Of a DNA stretch of 25,796 bases, positions 1-7,265 are shown piece after piece. Under the pieces are notes generated by a model. The model did not search any database and was not told the DNA's origin. It was given only the letters and a program-made list of their open reading frames with translations. Source of the stretch: Clostridia bacterium (GTDB lineage Bacteria > Bacillota_A > Clostridia > Christensenellales > Aristaeellaceae); contig JAFZQK010000021.1 of NCBI GenBank assembly GCA_017620455.1, positions 1 to 25,796 of the forward strand, in the 5' to 3' direction. Each line of letters begins with the position of its first letter. Within the stretch, counting starts at the first letter, position 1. A program made the translations under genes and the position numbers.

Positions 1-1646
1 CCCCCAGCCGCTGGGGCACCCAGGCGCCTTTCTCCAACGTGACGCTGGACTGGGTGGTGCCCAACGACCTCAAAAACCTGCCGGCCATCGTGGGCGGCAG
101 GGAAATGGATTTCACCTACGGCGACTGCCAGAAAGAAATGGACATGGTGAACAAAGCCTTCATCGAGATCATGATCGAAGGCGACGCCAACGGCCGTGGC
201 TTCCAGTATCCCATCCCCACCTATTCCATCACCCGGGATTTCGACTGGAGCGAAACGGAAAACAATAAGCTGCTCTTTGAAATGACCGCCAAATACGGCA
301 CCCCCTATTTCTCCAATTACATCAATTCCGATATGGAGCCCAGCGACGTGCGCAGCATGTGCTGCCGCCTGCGGCTGGACCTGCGCGAACTGCGCAAGAA
401 GAGCGGCGGGTTCTTCGGCTCCGGCGAATCCACCGGCTCCATCGGCGTGGTCACCATCAATATGCCCCGGATCGCGTACCTGGCCGCGGATGAAAAGGAT
501 TTCTACAAGCGGCTGGACAGCCTGATGGATATTGCCGCCCGCAGCCTGAAAACCAAGCGCACCGTGATCACCAAGCTGCTGGACCAGGGGCTGTACCCCT
601 ACACCAAGCGCTATCTGGGCAATTTCAGCAACCACTTTTCCACCATCGGCCTGGTGGGCATGAACGAAGCCTGCCTCAACGCCAAGTGGCTGCATAAGGA
701 CCTGACCGCCCCCGAAGCCCAGGCCTTCACCCGGGACGTGCTCAACCACATGCGGGAACGCCTCAGCGATTACCAGGAGAAGTACGGCGACCTGTACAAC
801 CTGGAAGCCACCCCCGCCGAGTCCACCACCTACCGCTTTGCCAAGCACGATAAGGAAGAATACCCGGACATCATCACCGCCAACATGAACGGCACGCCCT
901 ATTACACCAATTCCTCCCACCTGCCCGTGGGCTATACCGAGGACGTGTTCTCCGCCCTGGATATCCAGGACGAACTGCAGACCCTGTACACCTCCGGCAC
1001 CGTGTTCCACGCCTTCCTGGGCGAAAAGCTGCCGGACTGGAAGGCCGCGGCCAACCTGGTGCGCAAGATCGCGGAAAACTACAAGCTGCCCTACTACACC
1101 ATGAGCCCCACCTATTCCGTCTGCCGGGATCACGGGTATCTGACCGGCGAGCAGTACACCTGCCCCATCTGCGGCCAGAAGACCGAAGTGTACAGCCGCA
1201 TCACCGGCTACTACCGCCCGGTGCAGAACTGGAACGACGGCAAGGCCCAGGAATTCAAGGACCGCAAGGTGTACGATATCGGCCACAGCCATCTGACCCA
1301 TCAGGGCCCCCGGCCCACGCTGCAGGACGCCGCCCTGGAAGCGGCGCAGGAGCCCGGTTGCTGCGCGCCCGTGGAGCCCGTAACCGCCCCGGAAGCGCCC
1401 GCTGAAAAGCAGACCGGCAGCGTGATCCTCTTCAAGGCCCCCACCTGCCCCAACTGCAAGGCCGCCATGGCCCTGCTGGATAAGGCCGGCATCCGGTACA
1501 CCGCCGTCAACGCCAACGAGGAGCCGGATCTGGTGGCAAAATACGAAGTGAAACAGGCCCCCACCCTGGTGCTGGCAGGCGCTTACGGGTATGAAAAATA
1601 CCGCGGCGTCAGCGATATCAAGGGCTGGCTGATGCGGAAGAACTGA
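1..1646 (+). CDS. nrdD: Anaerobic (class III) ribonucleoside-triphosphate reductase with C-terminal glutaredoxin-like domain, 5' truncated
   Basis: The frame is open from the first bases (first full codon at 3), so the gene starts upstream of the window; the GTG at 39 is internal. The enzyme reduces ribonucleotides to deoxyribonucleotides without oxygen, using a glycyl radical made by NrdG. Visible landmarks are the N-terminal-half motif SRWGTQAPFSN, the active-site cysteine in GMNEACLN (codon 672), a Cys-His-Cys-Cys zinc site (Cys 1122, His 1131, CPIC 1161-1172) and the glycyl-radical motif RITGYYRP with its Gly at 1206-1208. After a linker with a Cys-Cys pair (1359-1364) and a Pro/Ala-rich stretch there is an added domain of about 75 residues (about 1420-1643) that begins VILFKAPTCPNC and has the glutaredoxin/NrdH CxxC (1446-1457) and a following 'APTLVL' segment. 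This fusion is uncommon; the extra domain probably reduces the active site. nrdG is not downstream. A thioredoxin-reductase-like gene follows on the same strand. Confidence 0.95.
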   Translation, partial: PSRWGTQAPFSNVTLDWVVPNDLKNLPAIVGGREMDFTYGDCQKEMDMVNKAFIEIMIEGDANGRGFQYPIPTYSITRDFDWSETENNKLLFEMTAKYGTPYFSNYINSDMEPSDVRSMCCRLRLDLRELRKKSGGFFGSGESTGSIGVVTINMPRIAYLAADEKDFYKRLDSLMDIAARSLKTKRTVITKLLDQGLYPYTKRYLGNFSNHFSTIGLVGMNEACLNAKWLHKDLTAPEAQAFTRDVLNHMRERLSDYQEKYGDLYNLEATPAESTTYRFAKHDKEEYPDIITANMNGTPYYTNSSHLPVGYTEDVFSALDIQDELQTLYTSGTVFHAFLGEKLPDWKAAANLVRKIAENYKLPYYTMSPTYSVCRDHGYLTGEQYTCPICGQKTEVYSRITGYYRPVQNWNDGKAQEFKDRKVYDIGHSHLTHQGPRPTLQDAALEAAQEPGCCAPVEPVTAPEAPAEKQTGSVILFKAPTCPNCKAAMALLDKAGIRYTAVNANEEPDLVAKYEVKQAPTLVLAGAYGYEKYRGVSDIKGWLMRKN

Positions 1647-1661
1647 GCCAAACAGACGCTG

Positions 1662-1712
1662 GGGCTCTTCGCCCCCACACCCCCAACCAGGGGGATCCTC
1701 CCCCTGGACCCG
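1662..1712 (-). repeat. Two-hairpin GC-rich repeat, inverted copy R0
   Basis: Read on the minus strand, this shows the same core as the three copies downstream: CGGGTCCAGGGGGAGGATCC followed by CCCTGGTT (1685-1712), then a GGGGT...GGGGGC-gaaga-GCCCC hairpin (1662-1684). It lacks the A-rich leader seen in the others and is more diverged in the second hairpin. It lies immediately after the nrdD stop codon. Confidence 0.7.
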
Positions 1713-1790
1713 CAATCATGATAACTGCCGCCGCTCCTGGGCGGGCGGCAAAGCCGCCCAGCAGCGCGCAAAGCGCGCCGGAAAACACAG

Positions 1791-1840
1791 AAACGCGCTG
1801 GCGGAAAGCATGCTTTCCCCGGCGCGTTTCTTGTTTTCCA
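1791..1840 (+). terminator. Rho-independent terminator after nrdD
   Basis: A long stem pairs AAACGCGC (1791-1798) with GCGCGTTT (1822-1829), and GGAAAGC (1803-1809) with GCTTTCC (1812-1818). It is followed by CTTGTTTTCC. It would end the nrdD transcript and separate it from the flavoprotein gene. Confidence 0.65.
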
Positions 1841-1938
1841 GTGCCCAGGAGCTGACAAAGCTGTTTGCTGTAGTTTGGCAGAATCTGTTTGCTTAGGACA
1901 ATCCCCAAAATACGTCCAGGAAACGATGTACCCTTGCG

Positions 1939-2021
1939 CGGGAATGATAAACAGAACAGATCGGGTCCAGGGGGAGGATCCCCCCTGGTTCAGGGGTCCG
2001 GGGGCTGACGAAACCCCCCGG
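1939..2021 (+). repeat. Two-hairpin GC-rich repeat, copy R1
   Basis: First of three direct copies of about 84 bp. Structure: a short leader (CGGGAAT...AACAGA), GGGTCCAGGGGG-AGGAT-CCCCCTGG forming hairpin 1, then CAGGGGTCCGGGGG...CCCCCCGG forming hairpin 2. This copy has one extra C in hairpin 1 and changes in the loop and stem of hairpin 2 compared with R2 and R3. Confidence 0.85.
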
Positions 2022-2045
2022 ATAGCCGCGGGGTGCACCACTGTC

Positions 2046-2129
2046 CGGAAATGTCAAACAGCATAAAAGGTTGGGTCCAGGGGGAGGATCCCCCTGGTTC
2101 AGGGGCCCGGGGGCTGAAGAAGCCCCCGG
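2046..2129 (+). repeat. Two-hairpin GC-rich repeat, copy R2
   Basis: Second direct copy, with its core 110 bp after that of R1. Hairpin 1 is CCAGGGGG-AGGAT-CCCCCTGG; hairpin 2 is CCGGGGGCT-GAAGA-AGCCCCCGG with a perfect 9-bp stem. The leader has AAACAGCATAAAAGG. Confidence 0.85.
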
Positions 2130-2169
2130 AAACTCCGATGCACATCGCAAGGCGGCTTTGTCGCCTGCC

Positions 2170-2253
2170 CGGGAATATTGAACAGCAGAAAAGATCGGGT
2201 CCAGGGGGAGAATCCCCCTGGTTCAGGGGTCCGGGGGCTGAAGAAGCCCCCGG
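2170..2253 (+). repeat. Two-hairpin GC-rich repeat, copy R3
   Basis: Third direct copy, with its core 124 bp after that of R2. Hairpin 1 has an A in the loop (AGAAT), while hairpin 2 is identical to R2 in stem and loop. It ends 9 bp before the ribosome binding site of the flavoprotein gene, so it would lie in that gene's 5' leader. Confidence 0.85.
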
Positions 2254-2278
2254 CAAACCAAAGAGGAGGCACAAGCAC

Positions 2279-3196
2279 ATGCACGATATCATCGTGGTAG
2301 GCGGCGGGCCGGCGGGGATGACGGCGGCTCTGTACGCCCTCAGAAACGGGAAAACCGCGCTGGTGATCGAAAAGAGCGGCTTCGGGGGGCAGATCACCCA
2401 TTCCCCGAAGGTGGAGAATTATCCGGGCACGCTGCAGATGAGCGGCAACGAGTTTGCCGACCGGATGCTGGAGCAGATCCTGGCCCAGGGCGCGGAAATC
2501 GAAATCGAAACCGTGACGGGCATCGAGGATCACGGCGATTACAAGACCGCGGTGACGGAGGAAGGCAGCCGGTTTGACGGAAGGGCCGTGGTGATCGCCA
2601 CAGGGGTCAGGCACCGGATGCTGGGCCTGGACGGGGAAAACGAGCTGGTGGGCGAGGGCATCTCCTTCTGCGCCGTCTGCGACGGGGATTTTTATACCGG
2701 CAAGAACGTCTGTGTGGCGGGAGGCGGCAATTCGGCGCTCCAGGAAGCGCTGCTGCTCTCGGACAAGTGCGCGTCCGTCACCGTGGTGCAGGATCTTCCC
2801 CGGTGCACCGGGGAGGAGCGGCTGCAGGCGCTGTTATTCAGCCGGGAGAACGTGAAGCTCCTGACCGATATGAAGATCCTGCGCCTTTTGACGGAGGGCG
2901 GCGCATTCCGCGGCCTGGAGGCGGAGAACACCCGGACGGGAGAAAAAACGGCCCTCCCCTGCGACGGGCTGTTCGTGGCCATCGGGCTGATCCCGGAGAA
3001 CGGGCCCTTCGCGGCCCTGGCGGACCTGAACGCCTGGGGATACTTTGACAGCGACGAAAACTGCCGCACCCGCACCCCCGGGGTCTTCGTGGCCGGGGAT
3101 TGCCGCAGCAAGGCCGTGCGCCAGCTCACCACCGCCGTGGCCGACGGCTCCGCCGCCGCCCTGGCCGCCTGCCGGTACGTGAACGGCCAGGCGTAA
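2279..3196 (+). CDS. Thioredoxin-reductase-like FAD flavoprotein (pyridine nucleotide-disulfide oxidoreductase class II)
   Basis: A 305-residue protein of normal TrxB length. The start at 2279 is set by GAGGAGG at 2263-2269, nine bases upstream; the longer open frame to 2033 is repeat DNA. Seen: FAD-binding GGGPAG at residues 8-13, redox-active CAVC at 131-134 followed by DGD, a second nucleotide-binding motif GGGNSA at 148-153, and the C-terminal FAD motif VAGDC at about 271-275. In typical NADPH-dependent TrxB a HRRxxxRA segment after the second Rossmann motif binds the 2'-phosphate; here it reads VVQDLPRCTGEE (about 169-180) with no HRR. Use of NADH or reduced ferredoxin instead of NADPH is therefore possible. 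It probably reduces a thioredoxin or glutaredoxin; the fused glutaredoxin domain of the preceding nrdD is an attractive partner (inference). Confidence 0.88.
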   Translation: MHDIIVVGGGPAGMTAALYALRNGKTALVIEKSGFGGQITHSPKVENYPGTLQMSGNEFADRMLEQILAQGAEIEIETVTGIEDHGDYKTAVTEEGSRFDGRAVVIATGVRHRMLGLDGENELVGEGISFCAVCDGDFYTGKNVCVAGGGNSALQEALLLSDKCASVTVVQDLPRCTGEERLQALLFSRENVKLLTDMKILRLLTEGGAFRGLEAENTRTGEKTALPCDGLFVAIGLIPENGPFAALADLNAWGYFDSDENCRTRTPGVFVAGDCRSKAVRQLTTAVADGSAAALAACRYVNGQA

Positions 3197-3244
3197 GGCG
3201 ACGGCGGACGGGGATGAACGCCCCGGATCAAAAAAGCAAAACAA

Positions 3245-3280
3245 AAAACAGCTTCGGGACAACGGTCCCGGAGCTGTTTT
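3245..3280. terminator. Bidirectional terminator between convergent genes
   Basis: The stem AAAACAGCT-t-CGGGAC pairs with GTCCCG-g-AGCTGTTTT around the loop AACG. An A-tract on one side and a T-tract on the other let it work for both the flavoprotein gene (plus) and the 75-residue gene (minus). Confidence 0.85.
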
Positions 3281-3292
3281 CCTGCCGTGGGC

Positions 3293-3520
3293 TTACGCCT
3301 TCTGCCATTCCTCGGCCTTGGCGGCGGACATGCGCTTGATGGTCTCTTCCGCATAGGGAGATTCCGCGCCGCCGTTGCCGTACAGGAACAGCTTGCCGTC
3401 CGCGGTCTTGAAGAGGATTTCCTCGTAGCCCGCAGGATCGCCGTAAGCGCCGAAAACCTTCTTCTGGATCAGCTCGGCGTTTTCGGTGTCGTATTCCACT
3501 TTGCAAATGATCTTCTTCAT
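3293..3520 (-). CDS. Small conserved protein, 75 aa, function unknown
   Basis: A cytoplasmic, charged 75-residue protein with no membrane segment. The start is supported by AAGGAAGAG about 6-8 bases upstream. It begins MKKIICKVEYDTENAELI and contains KTADGKLFLYGNGG followed by SPYAEE and an A..EW ending. This pattern (YDTE.A near the start, FLYG.GGA and a late A..W) resembles a widespread family of short uncharacterised proteins in Bacillota and their phages, recognised from memory only. It has its own promoter and terminator, so it is a single-gene unit. Confidence 0.75.
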   Translation of the reverse strand: MKKIICKVEYDTENAELIQKKVFGAYGDPAGYEEILFKTADGKLFLYGNGGAESPYAEETIKRMSAAKAEEWQKA

Positions 3521-3587
3521 GGTACTCTTCCTTTCGCGCTTTCCGCGCTGCCTGTGATATCAAGCGCGTTTCTTACGCGCCCGTAAT

Positions 3588-3616
3588 ATTGTACCACCGC
3601 GCCCAGCTGGATACAA
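3588..3616 (-). promoter_or_regulatory. Sigma-A-type promoter of the 75-aa gene
   Basis: On the minus strand TTGTAT (3611-3616) is separated by 17 bp from TACAAT (3588-3593). The leader then contains a small hairpin, GCGCGT-ttctt-ACGCGC (3564-3580 on plus), before the start codon at 3520. Confidence 0.65.
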
Positions 3617-3672
3617 TGCCTAATTTTGGAAGAAACAAGACCAAATCCGGCAGGTAACGGCGCTGCGGCGGG

Positions 3673-5280
3673 TCAGTTCACGCGGACGAAACGGAATACG
3701 TTCCAGGATGCGGGGCGCAGCGCAGCATTGACAAAGCCGCCGTCCAGAACGGTATCGGGGCAGGCCCGGGGCACGATCCGCTCCGGCTGATCGAAGGTGT
3801 TGACCGCGTCCTGTTCGGGGGCGAAAAGCGCCGTATGCTCCGCCAGGCGCCAGCCCGGGAAGGCCCGCAGGTCCATGCGCAGCTCCTGCTCCTCCCCCAG
3901 GTCCGCGTTGAGGACGAATACGCTCAGCTCCTCTTTCTCCCCGTTCAGCGCCGCGGCGGCCTGCACCGTGGGAACATCGGAAAAGCCGCCGTACTGGTTC
4001 ATATCGTCAATGGCGTAGCCGGGCACGTCGTAGGTTTCGCACTTTACGGGGCAGGCCAGGGACACGCCCCGGGCCAAGCGGATCATCTGGGTGAAGGGAT
4101 AGTAGGCGGCGCCCTTCCACACGTGCTCCCGGTCCGTGCGGGCCAGGCAGCCCAGGCCGCCGGTGGCGCAGCCGATCCTGATCCGGTCGGCGTGGCGCAG
4201 CATCACCAGCATGGTGCCGGCGGTGCCCAGGGCGGAGAGCATCTCCCCCTGCATGGGCGGCATACGGCGGCTTGACCAGTCGTCCGGATCGTGGCGGACG
4301 TAAGCGCGGTCGGGATGGAACAGGCCGAACATTTCCGCGTTCTGCCGTCCTGCCAGGCCCAGATGCGCTTCTCCCCGGGGGCGGAGCATGCTGCCGTATT
4401 CGTCCAGGGCCAGCATCATGGTTTTTTTCGTGCGCAGCTTGGTTTTGAGGAAATCGCACAGGGCGATCTCTGTGCGGATGTAGTCTTCATAGGCCAGGCA
4501 GCCCGCCAACAGGGCTTCCGGCATGTCCGGCGGGGCGGAATGATAATGATGCAGGGAAATATAATCCACCGTGCCGTAGCATTCCTCCAATACCTGCATG
4601 TCCCAGTCCGGATAGTGGCTGAGGAAGGGCGAGGAGGAAACGCAGGCCACGGTTTCGATTTTGGGGTCGATCCATTTCATCAGTTTGCTGGCTTCGTGAG
4701 CCATTACGCCGTAGCCCCGGGGGTCCTTTTCCCGGGATCCGATCTGCCAGGGGCCGTCCATTTCGTTGCCCAGGCACCAGATTTTGACGCCGTAGGGCGC
4801 GGGATGGCCGTTCTTTTTCCGCAGATCGGACCACCAGGTGCCGCCTTCAAAGTTGGTGTATTCCACGCAGTCCGCCGCGTCCTGTAAGGTGCCGGTGGCC
4901 AGGTTCACGGTATAGATGGGCTCCGCGCCGGCTTTTTCGGCCCACTGCAGGTATTCGTCGTGGCCCACGTCGTTGGGGATAAACTGGAACCAGGCCGGGT
5001 CCAGATGCGCCTTGCGCTGGGACAGAGGGCCGATGGAGTCCTTCCATTGCCAGCCGGAAACGAAATTGCCCCCGGGCAGGCGCACGCAGGGCAGCTCCGC
5101 CGCCTTCAGCGCTTCATAAAAATCCCGGCGCATGCCCTGCCCGTCCGCCGTGGGGTGTTTGGGGTTGTACATGCTGCCGTTCACCATGGCGCCGATGGGC
5201 TCCAGGAACGCGCCGAACAGCCGGGGAGAGATTTCGCCGATCCGGTAATCGGGATGCAGCGTCAGCGAGGCCTTTTTCAT
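3673..5280 (-). CDS. Alpha-L-arabinofuranosidase, glycoside hydrolase family 51
   Basis: A 535-residue protein, the usual GH51 length, that releases arabinose side chains from arabinoxylan or arabinan oligosaccharides. There is no signal peptide, so it acts in the cytoplasm on imported oligomers. The start at 5280 (MKKASLTL) is preferred because AAAGGA sits about 8-10 bases upstream; an in-frame ATG at 5289 overlaps that site and one further up (5328) has no ribosome binding site. Motifs: N-terminal RLFGAFLEPIG, RLPGGNF, acid/base Glu173 in CLGNEMDGPW, and nucleophile Glu294 in LALDEYGS. These positions match those reported for Geobacillus AbfA (175 and 294) closely. It is divergent from the LCP gene and is probably transcribed alone. 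Confidence 0.93.
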   Translation of the reverse strand: MKKASLTLHPDYRIGEISPRLFGAFLEPIGAMVNGSMYNPKHPTADGQGMRRDFYEALKAAELPCVRLPGGNFVSGWQWKDSIGPLSQRKAHLDPAWFQFIPNDVGHDEYLQWAEKAGAEPIYTVNLATGTLQDAADCVEYTNFEGGTWWSDLRKKNGHPAPYGVKIWCLGNEMDGPWQIGSREKDPRGYGVMAHEASKLMKWIDPKIETVACVSSSPFLSHYPDWDMQVLEECYGTVDYISLHHYHSAPPDMPEALLAGCLAYEDYIRTEIALCDFLKTKLRTKKTMMLALDEYGSMLRPRGEAHLGLAGRQNAEMFGLFHPDRAYVRHDPDDWSSRRMPPMQGEMLSALGTAGTMLVMLRHADRIRIGCATGGLGCLARTDREHVWKGAAYYPFTQMIRLARGVSLACPVKCETYDVPGYAIDDMNQYGGFSDVPTVQAAAALNGEKEELSVFVLNADLGEEQELRMDLRAFPGWRLAEHTALFAPEQDAVNTFDQPERIVPRACPDTVLDGGFVNAALRPASWNVFRFVRVN

Positions 5281-5319
5281 TTGCGTCATCCTTTCCGTGC
5301 GTTTGAGTGGACCGCTTTG

Positions 5320-5348
5320 ATGATACAATAAACCGCCCGGCTTGACAA
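5320..5348 (-). promoter_or_regulatory. Promoter of the GH51 gene with a palindrome over the -35 box
   Basis: On the minus strand TTGTCA (5343-5348) and TATCAT (5320-5325) are 17 bp apart. The -35 box lies inside the near-palindrome GCTTGACAAGC (5340-5350), which could be an operator for a sugar-responsive repressor (inference). Confidence 0.65.
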
Positions 5349-5374
5349 GCGGAAAAACAGGGCGCGGCGGAGAG

Positions 5375-5403
5375 TTGCAGGAACGGCGGGCTTATGCTAT
5401 AAT
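5375..5403 (+). promoter_or_regulatory. Promoter of the LCP gene
   Basis: TTGCAG (5375-5380), a 17-bp spacer and a consensus TATAAT (5398-5403). Transcription would start near 5410, giving a leader of about 47 bases. Confidence 0.7.
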
Positions 5404-5414
5404 AGCGGAGCGAT

Positions 5415-5430
5415 CGGCGGCGCGCCGCCG
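5415..5430. promoter_or_regulatory. Perfect 16-bp palindrome at the start of the LCP leader
   Basis: CGGCGGCGCGCCGCCG is a perfect inverted repeat lying between the predicted transcription start and the ribosome binding site (AAGGAGG, about 5443-5449). It could be a protein-binding site or a leader hairpin. GC-rich DNA makes chance palindromes more likely. Confidence 0.35.
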
Positions 5431-5456
5431 GCCGAGGAGAGCAAGGAGGAAAGCAA

Positions 5457-6860
5457 ATGAACCGGAGCAAATTGCTGTCGGCGCTGCTGGCGGCGCTGCT
5501 GATCCTGGGGATCGCGGCGCCGGGCGCGGCCGAAGTGAATAGAAGCACCCATCCCCTGGTGGATCCGCAGGAGCTGGTGCCCGGCCGGTCCGCCGACGAC
5601 GTGGTGAATATCCTGCTGCTGGGCAGCGAGCACGGCGCCGAAGGGCAGAGCGGCCCCAGCGCGGGCGACAGCAAGGCGGCGAAGGCCCGGGAACTGGGCA
5701 TCCCCGAGCTGCTGGCTTACCACACCGATACCATCATGGTGCTGTCCATCAACAAAACCAAAAAACAGATCAACCTGATTTCCATTCCCCGGGACACGCT
5801 GGTGTACGTGCCGGGCGTGTACGGCATGTATAAAATGAACGATGCGTTTAACTGCGCATCTTCCGTGCGGGAAGGCATCAGCCGGGCCCAGAACACGGTG
5901 CGCTGGCTGCTGGGCGGCGTGAAGATCGACGCCTACGTGCTGCTGGATATGGACGCGCTGGTGAAGCTGAGCGACACGCTGGGCGGCGTGGACTTCGATC
6001 TGGAAGAGGAGTTCACCGGCACCAGCGGCAGGAAATACTCGCCCGGCCGGCAGCACCTGGACAGCCAGGGCATTATGGATTACGTCCGGGCCCGCAAGAG
6101 CATCGACGGCAGCGATCAGAACCGCACCGAGCGCAGCCGGAAGATGATTGCCGCCATCATTGCGAAGCTGTGGGGGAACTGGGATCTGGTCAACGCCCTG
6201 TGGGAAACGGCCAACGGCAAGAACATCAATTTCTACACCAACATCGAGGCCTCGGAGCTGACCACCCTGTACCGGACGGCGCAGGAGCTGGGCCGGATGC
6301 AGATCGGGTCCTATGCCATCGAAGGCGAATACGGCACCCATACCACCTGCGGGGATTTCCAGTTCCGCCTTCTGGATCAGGATAACCGCATCCGGGTGCT
6401 TGAGGAGGCCTTCGGCATCAGCGCGGAGCCCCTGCCCTACATGAGCCTGAAATTCCTCCGGTGGATGAACGAGGATTATCTGGGCGTTGCAGCCGAGGAA
6501 GCCAATGAGATCCGCTTCAGCAACGACGGGTTCTGCATCGTGAAGCGGCTGCACAAGGGCCAGATGGTCCTGGCCCAGACGAACAGCCTGGGCGACCTGA
6601 CGGCAGGTCAGAAAGCGGCGGTGGAGGATTTTGAGCGCATCTACAACGATTATCTGGCCGCGTTTGAAGCCGCGGCGGACCGGGTGAACAGCGGGGACGG
6701 CAGCGCCGATATTCCCAGGGTCATGACCAGGAATTACGAATCGGCCCTCAAAGCCCTGGCCGATCAGGTGGGCTACACCAAGAGCCTGCAGGGCGCCCAC
6801 GGGCATTTCTGGGAGCAGGATTACGCCATCAACCAGTATTATCAGATCGACTGGCGCTGA
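5457..6860 (+). CDS. LytR-CpsA-Psr (LCP) family cell-envelope protein
   Basis: A 467-residue protein. LCP enzymes transfer lipid-linked glycopolymers such as teichoic acid or capsule to peptidoglycan on the outer face of the membrane. A hydrophobic N-terminus (about residues 5-25, LLSALLAALLILGIAAPGAA) serves as signal or anchor. The LCP domain covers about 48-235: NILLLGSE, the acidic DTIMVLSIN (Asp91), the hallmark ISIPRDT (Arg112), YKMNDAF, and the late arginine-rich YVRARKS and DQNRTERSRKM (211-230). The remaining roughly 230 residues form a C-terminal extension with no motif I recognise. The start is fixed by AAGGAGG seven bases upstream. It has its own promoter and terminator. Confidence 0.9.
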   Translation: MNRSKLLSALLAALLILGIAAPGAAEVNRSTHPLVDPQELVPGRSADDVVNILLLGSEHGAEGQSGPSAGDSKAAKARELGIPELLAYHTDTIMVLSINKTKKQINLISIPRDTLVYVPGVYGMYKMNDAFNCASSVREGISRAQNTVRWLLGGVKIDAYVLLDMDALVKLSDTLGGVDFDLEEEFTGTSGRKYSPGRQHLDSQGIMDYVRARKSIDGSDQNRTERSRKMIAAIIAKLWGNWDLVNALWETANGKNINFYTNIEASELTTLYRTAQELGRMQIGSYAIEGEYGTHTTCGDFQFRLLDQDNRIRVLEEAFGISAEPLPYMSLKFLRWMNEDYLGVAAEEANEIRFSNDGFCIVKRLHKGQMVLAQTNSLGDLTAGQKAAVEDFERIYNDYLAAFEAAADRVNSGDGSADIPRVMTRNYESALKALADQVGYTKSLQGAHGHFWEQDYAINQYYQIDWR

Positions 6861-6872
6861 GCCGGCCGGCAC

Positions 6873-6907
6873 AAAAAAAGCGGCACAATCCAGTGCCGCT
6901 TCTTTTT
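6873..6907. terminator. Bidirectional terminator between LCP and DUF4298 genes
   Basis: AGCGGCAC (6879-6886), loop AATCCA, GTGCCGCT (6893-6900), flanked by AAAAAAA on the left and TCTTTTTA on the right. It serves the two convergent genes. Confidence 0.9.
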
Positions 6908-6915
6908 ATGTCCGT

Positions 6916-7215
6916 TCAGATCCGGTTCTCCAGGATGTCCGTGGCCAGCTTCAGCATATGGAAGGCGCTGTCCCTCAGGGCGGTGATGGCGTCGTAAGCC
7001 GCGTCCTCGGACAGCACCCCGGCGCTGACGCCCTCCGGCAGGTCCGCCTCCCGGTCCGCATGCCATGCTTCGCTGCCGTAATACCGGAACAGGCGGATCA
7101 TGTCCTTGCGCATCGCGTCCATTTCCTCCAGGGATTCATCCAGGCGCGCCGAAGCCGCCGTGCAGCGGTCCAGCAGCGCTTCCATCTTTTGGATCCGCCC
7201 GATATCTGCCTTCAT
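6916..7215 (-). CDS. DUF4298 family protein
   Basis: A 99-residue, mostly alpha-helical acidic cytoplasmic protein. The N-terminal half (IGRIQKMEALLDRC...LDESLEEMDAMRKD) looks like a coiled coil. It is followed by a YYGSEAWHADREADLP segment and GVLSEDAAYDAI, which match my recollection of the DUF4298 pattern (short coil, Y-[YS]-x-[SG]-E-x-W, 'GVLSED'). No enzymatic function is known. The start is supported by GGAGGAG six bases upstream. It has its own extended -10 promoter and is convergent with the LCP gene. Confidence 0.8.
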   Translation of the reverse strand: MKADIGRIQKMEALLDRCTAASARLDESLEEMDAMRKDMIRLFRYYGSEAWHADREADLPEGVSAGVLSEDAAYDAITALRDSAFHMLKLATDILENRI

Positions 7216-7265
7216 GGTGCTCTCCTCCGTTCTTTTGCTTTTCCGCGTTCGTCCCGCCTGACAGC

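Larger units (their letters stand above)
1647..2278. other. Gene-free stretch rich in hairpins and repeats
   Basis: No credible gene lies between nrdD and the flavoprotein. The stretch holds one inverted and three direct copies of a GC-rich two-hairpin repeat, short hairpins (GGGCGGC-aaa-GCCGCCC near 1744-1760; GCGCGC-aaa-GCGCGC near 1764-1779) and a strong terminator. Open frames crossing it are made of repeat sequence. A weak promoter-like pair (TTGGCA at 1875-1880, 16 bp, GACAAT at 1897-1902) could drive the downstream gene but is only a guess. Confidence 0.75.

Noticed and set aside
1939..2253. CRISPR array
   Set aside because: Only three direct copies, units about 84 bp long with two hairpins, uneven spacers of 24 and 40 bp, and no cas gene.
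2033..2278. N-terminal extension of the flavoprotein gene across the repeats
   Set aside because: The extension is translated repeat DNA; a perfect ribosome binding site and the normal TrxB N-terminus mark the start at 2279.
5342..5347. Plus-strand TTGACA as -35 box for the LCP gene
   Set aside because: No -10 box lies 16-18 bp downstream; the TTGCAG/TATAAT pair at 5375-5403 has correct spacing.
5397..6872. Long minus-strand open frame of 491 codons opposite the LCP gene
   Set aside because: GC-rich codon usage leaves the opposite strand open. The predicted protein has biased His/Gln/Gly/Val content, no ribosome binding site and no family motif, while the plus strand has a clear LCP domain.
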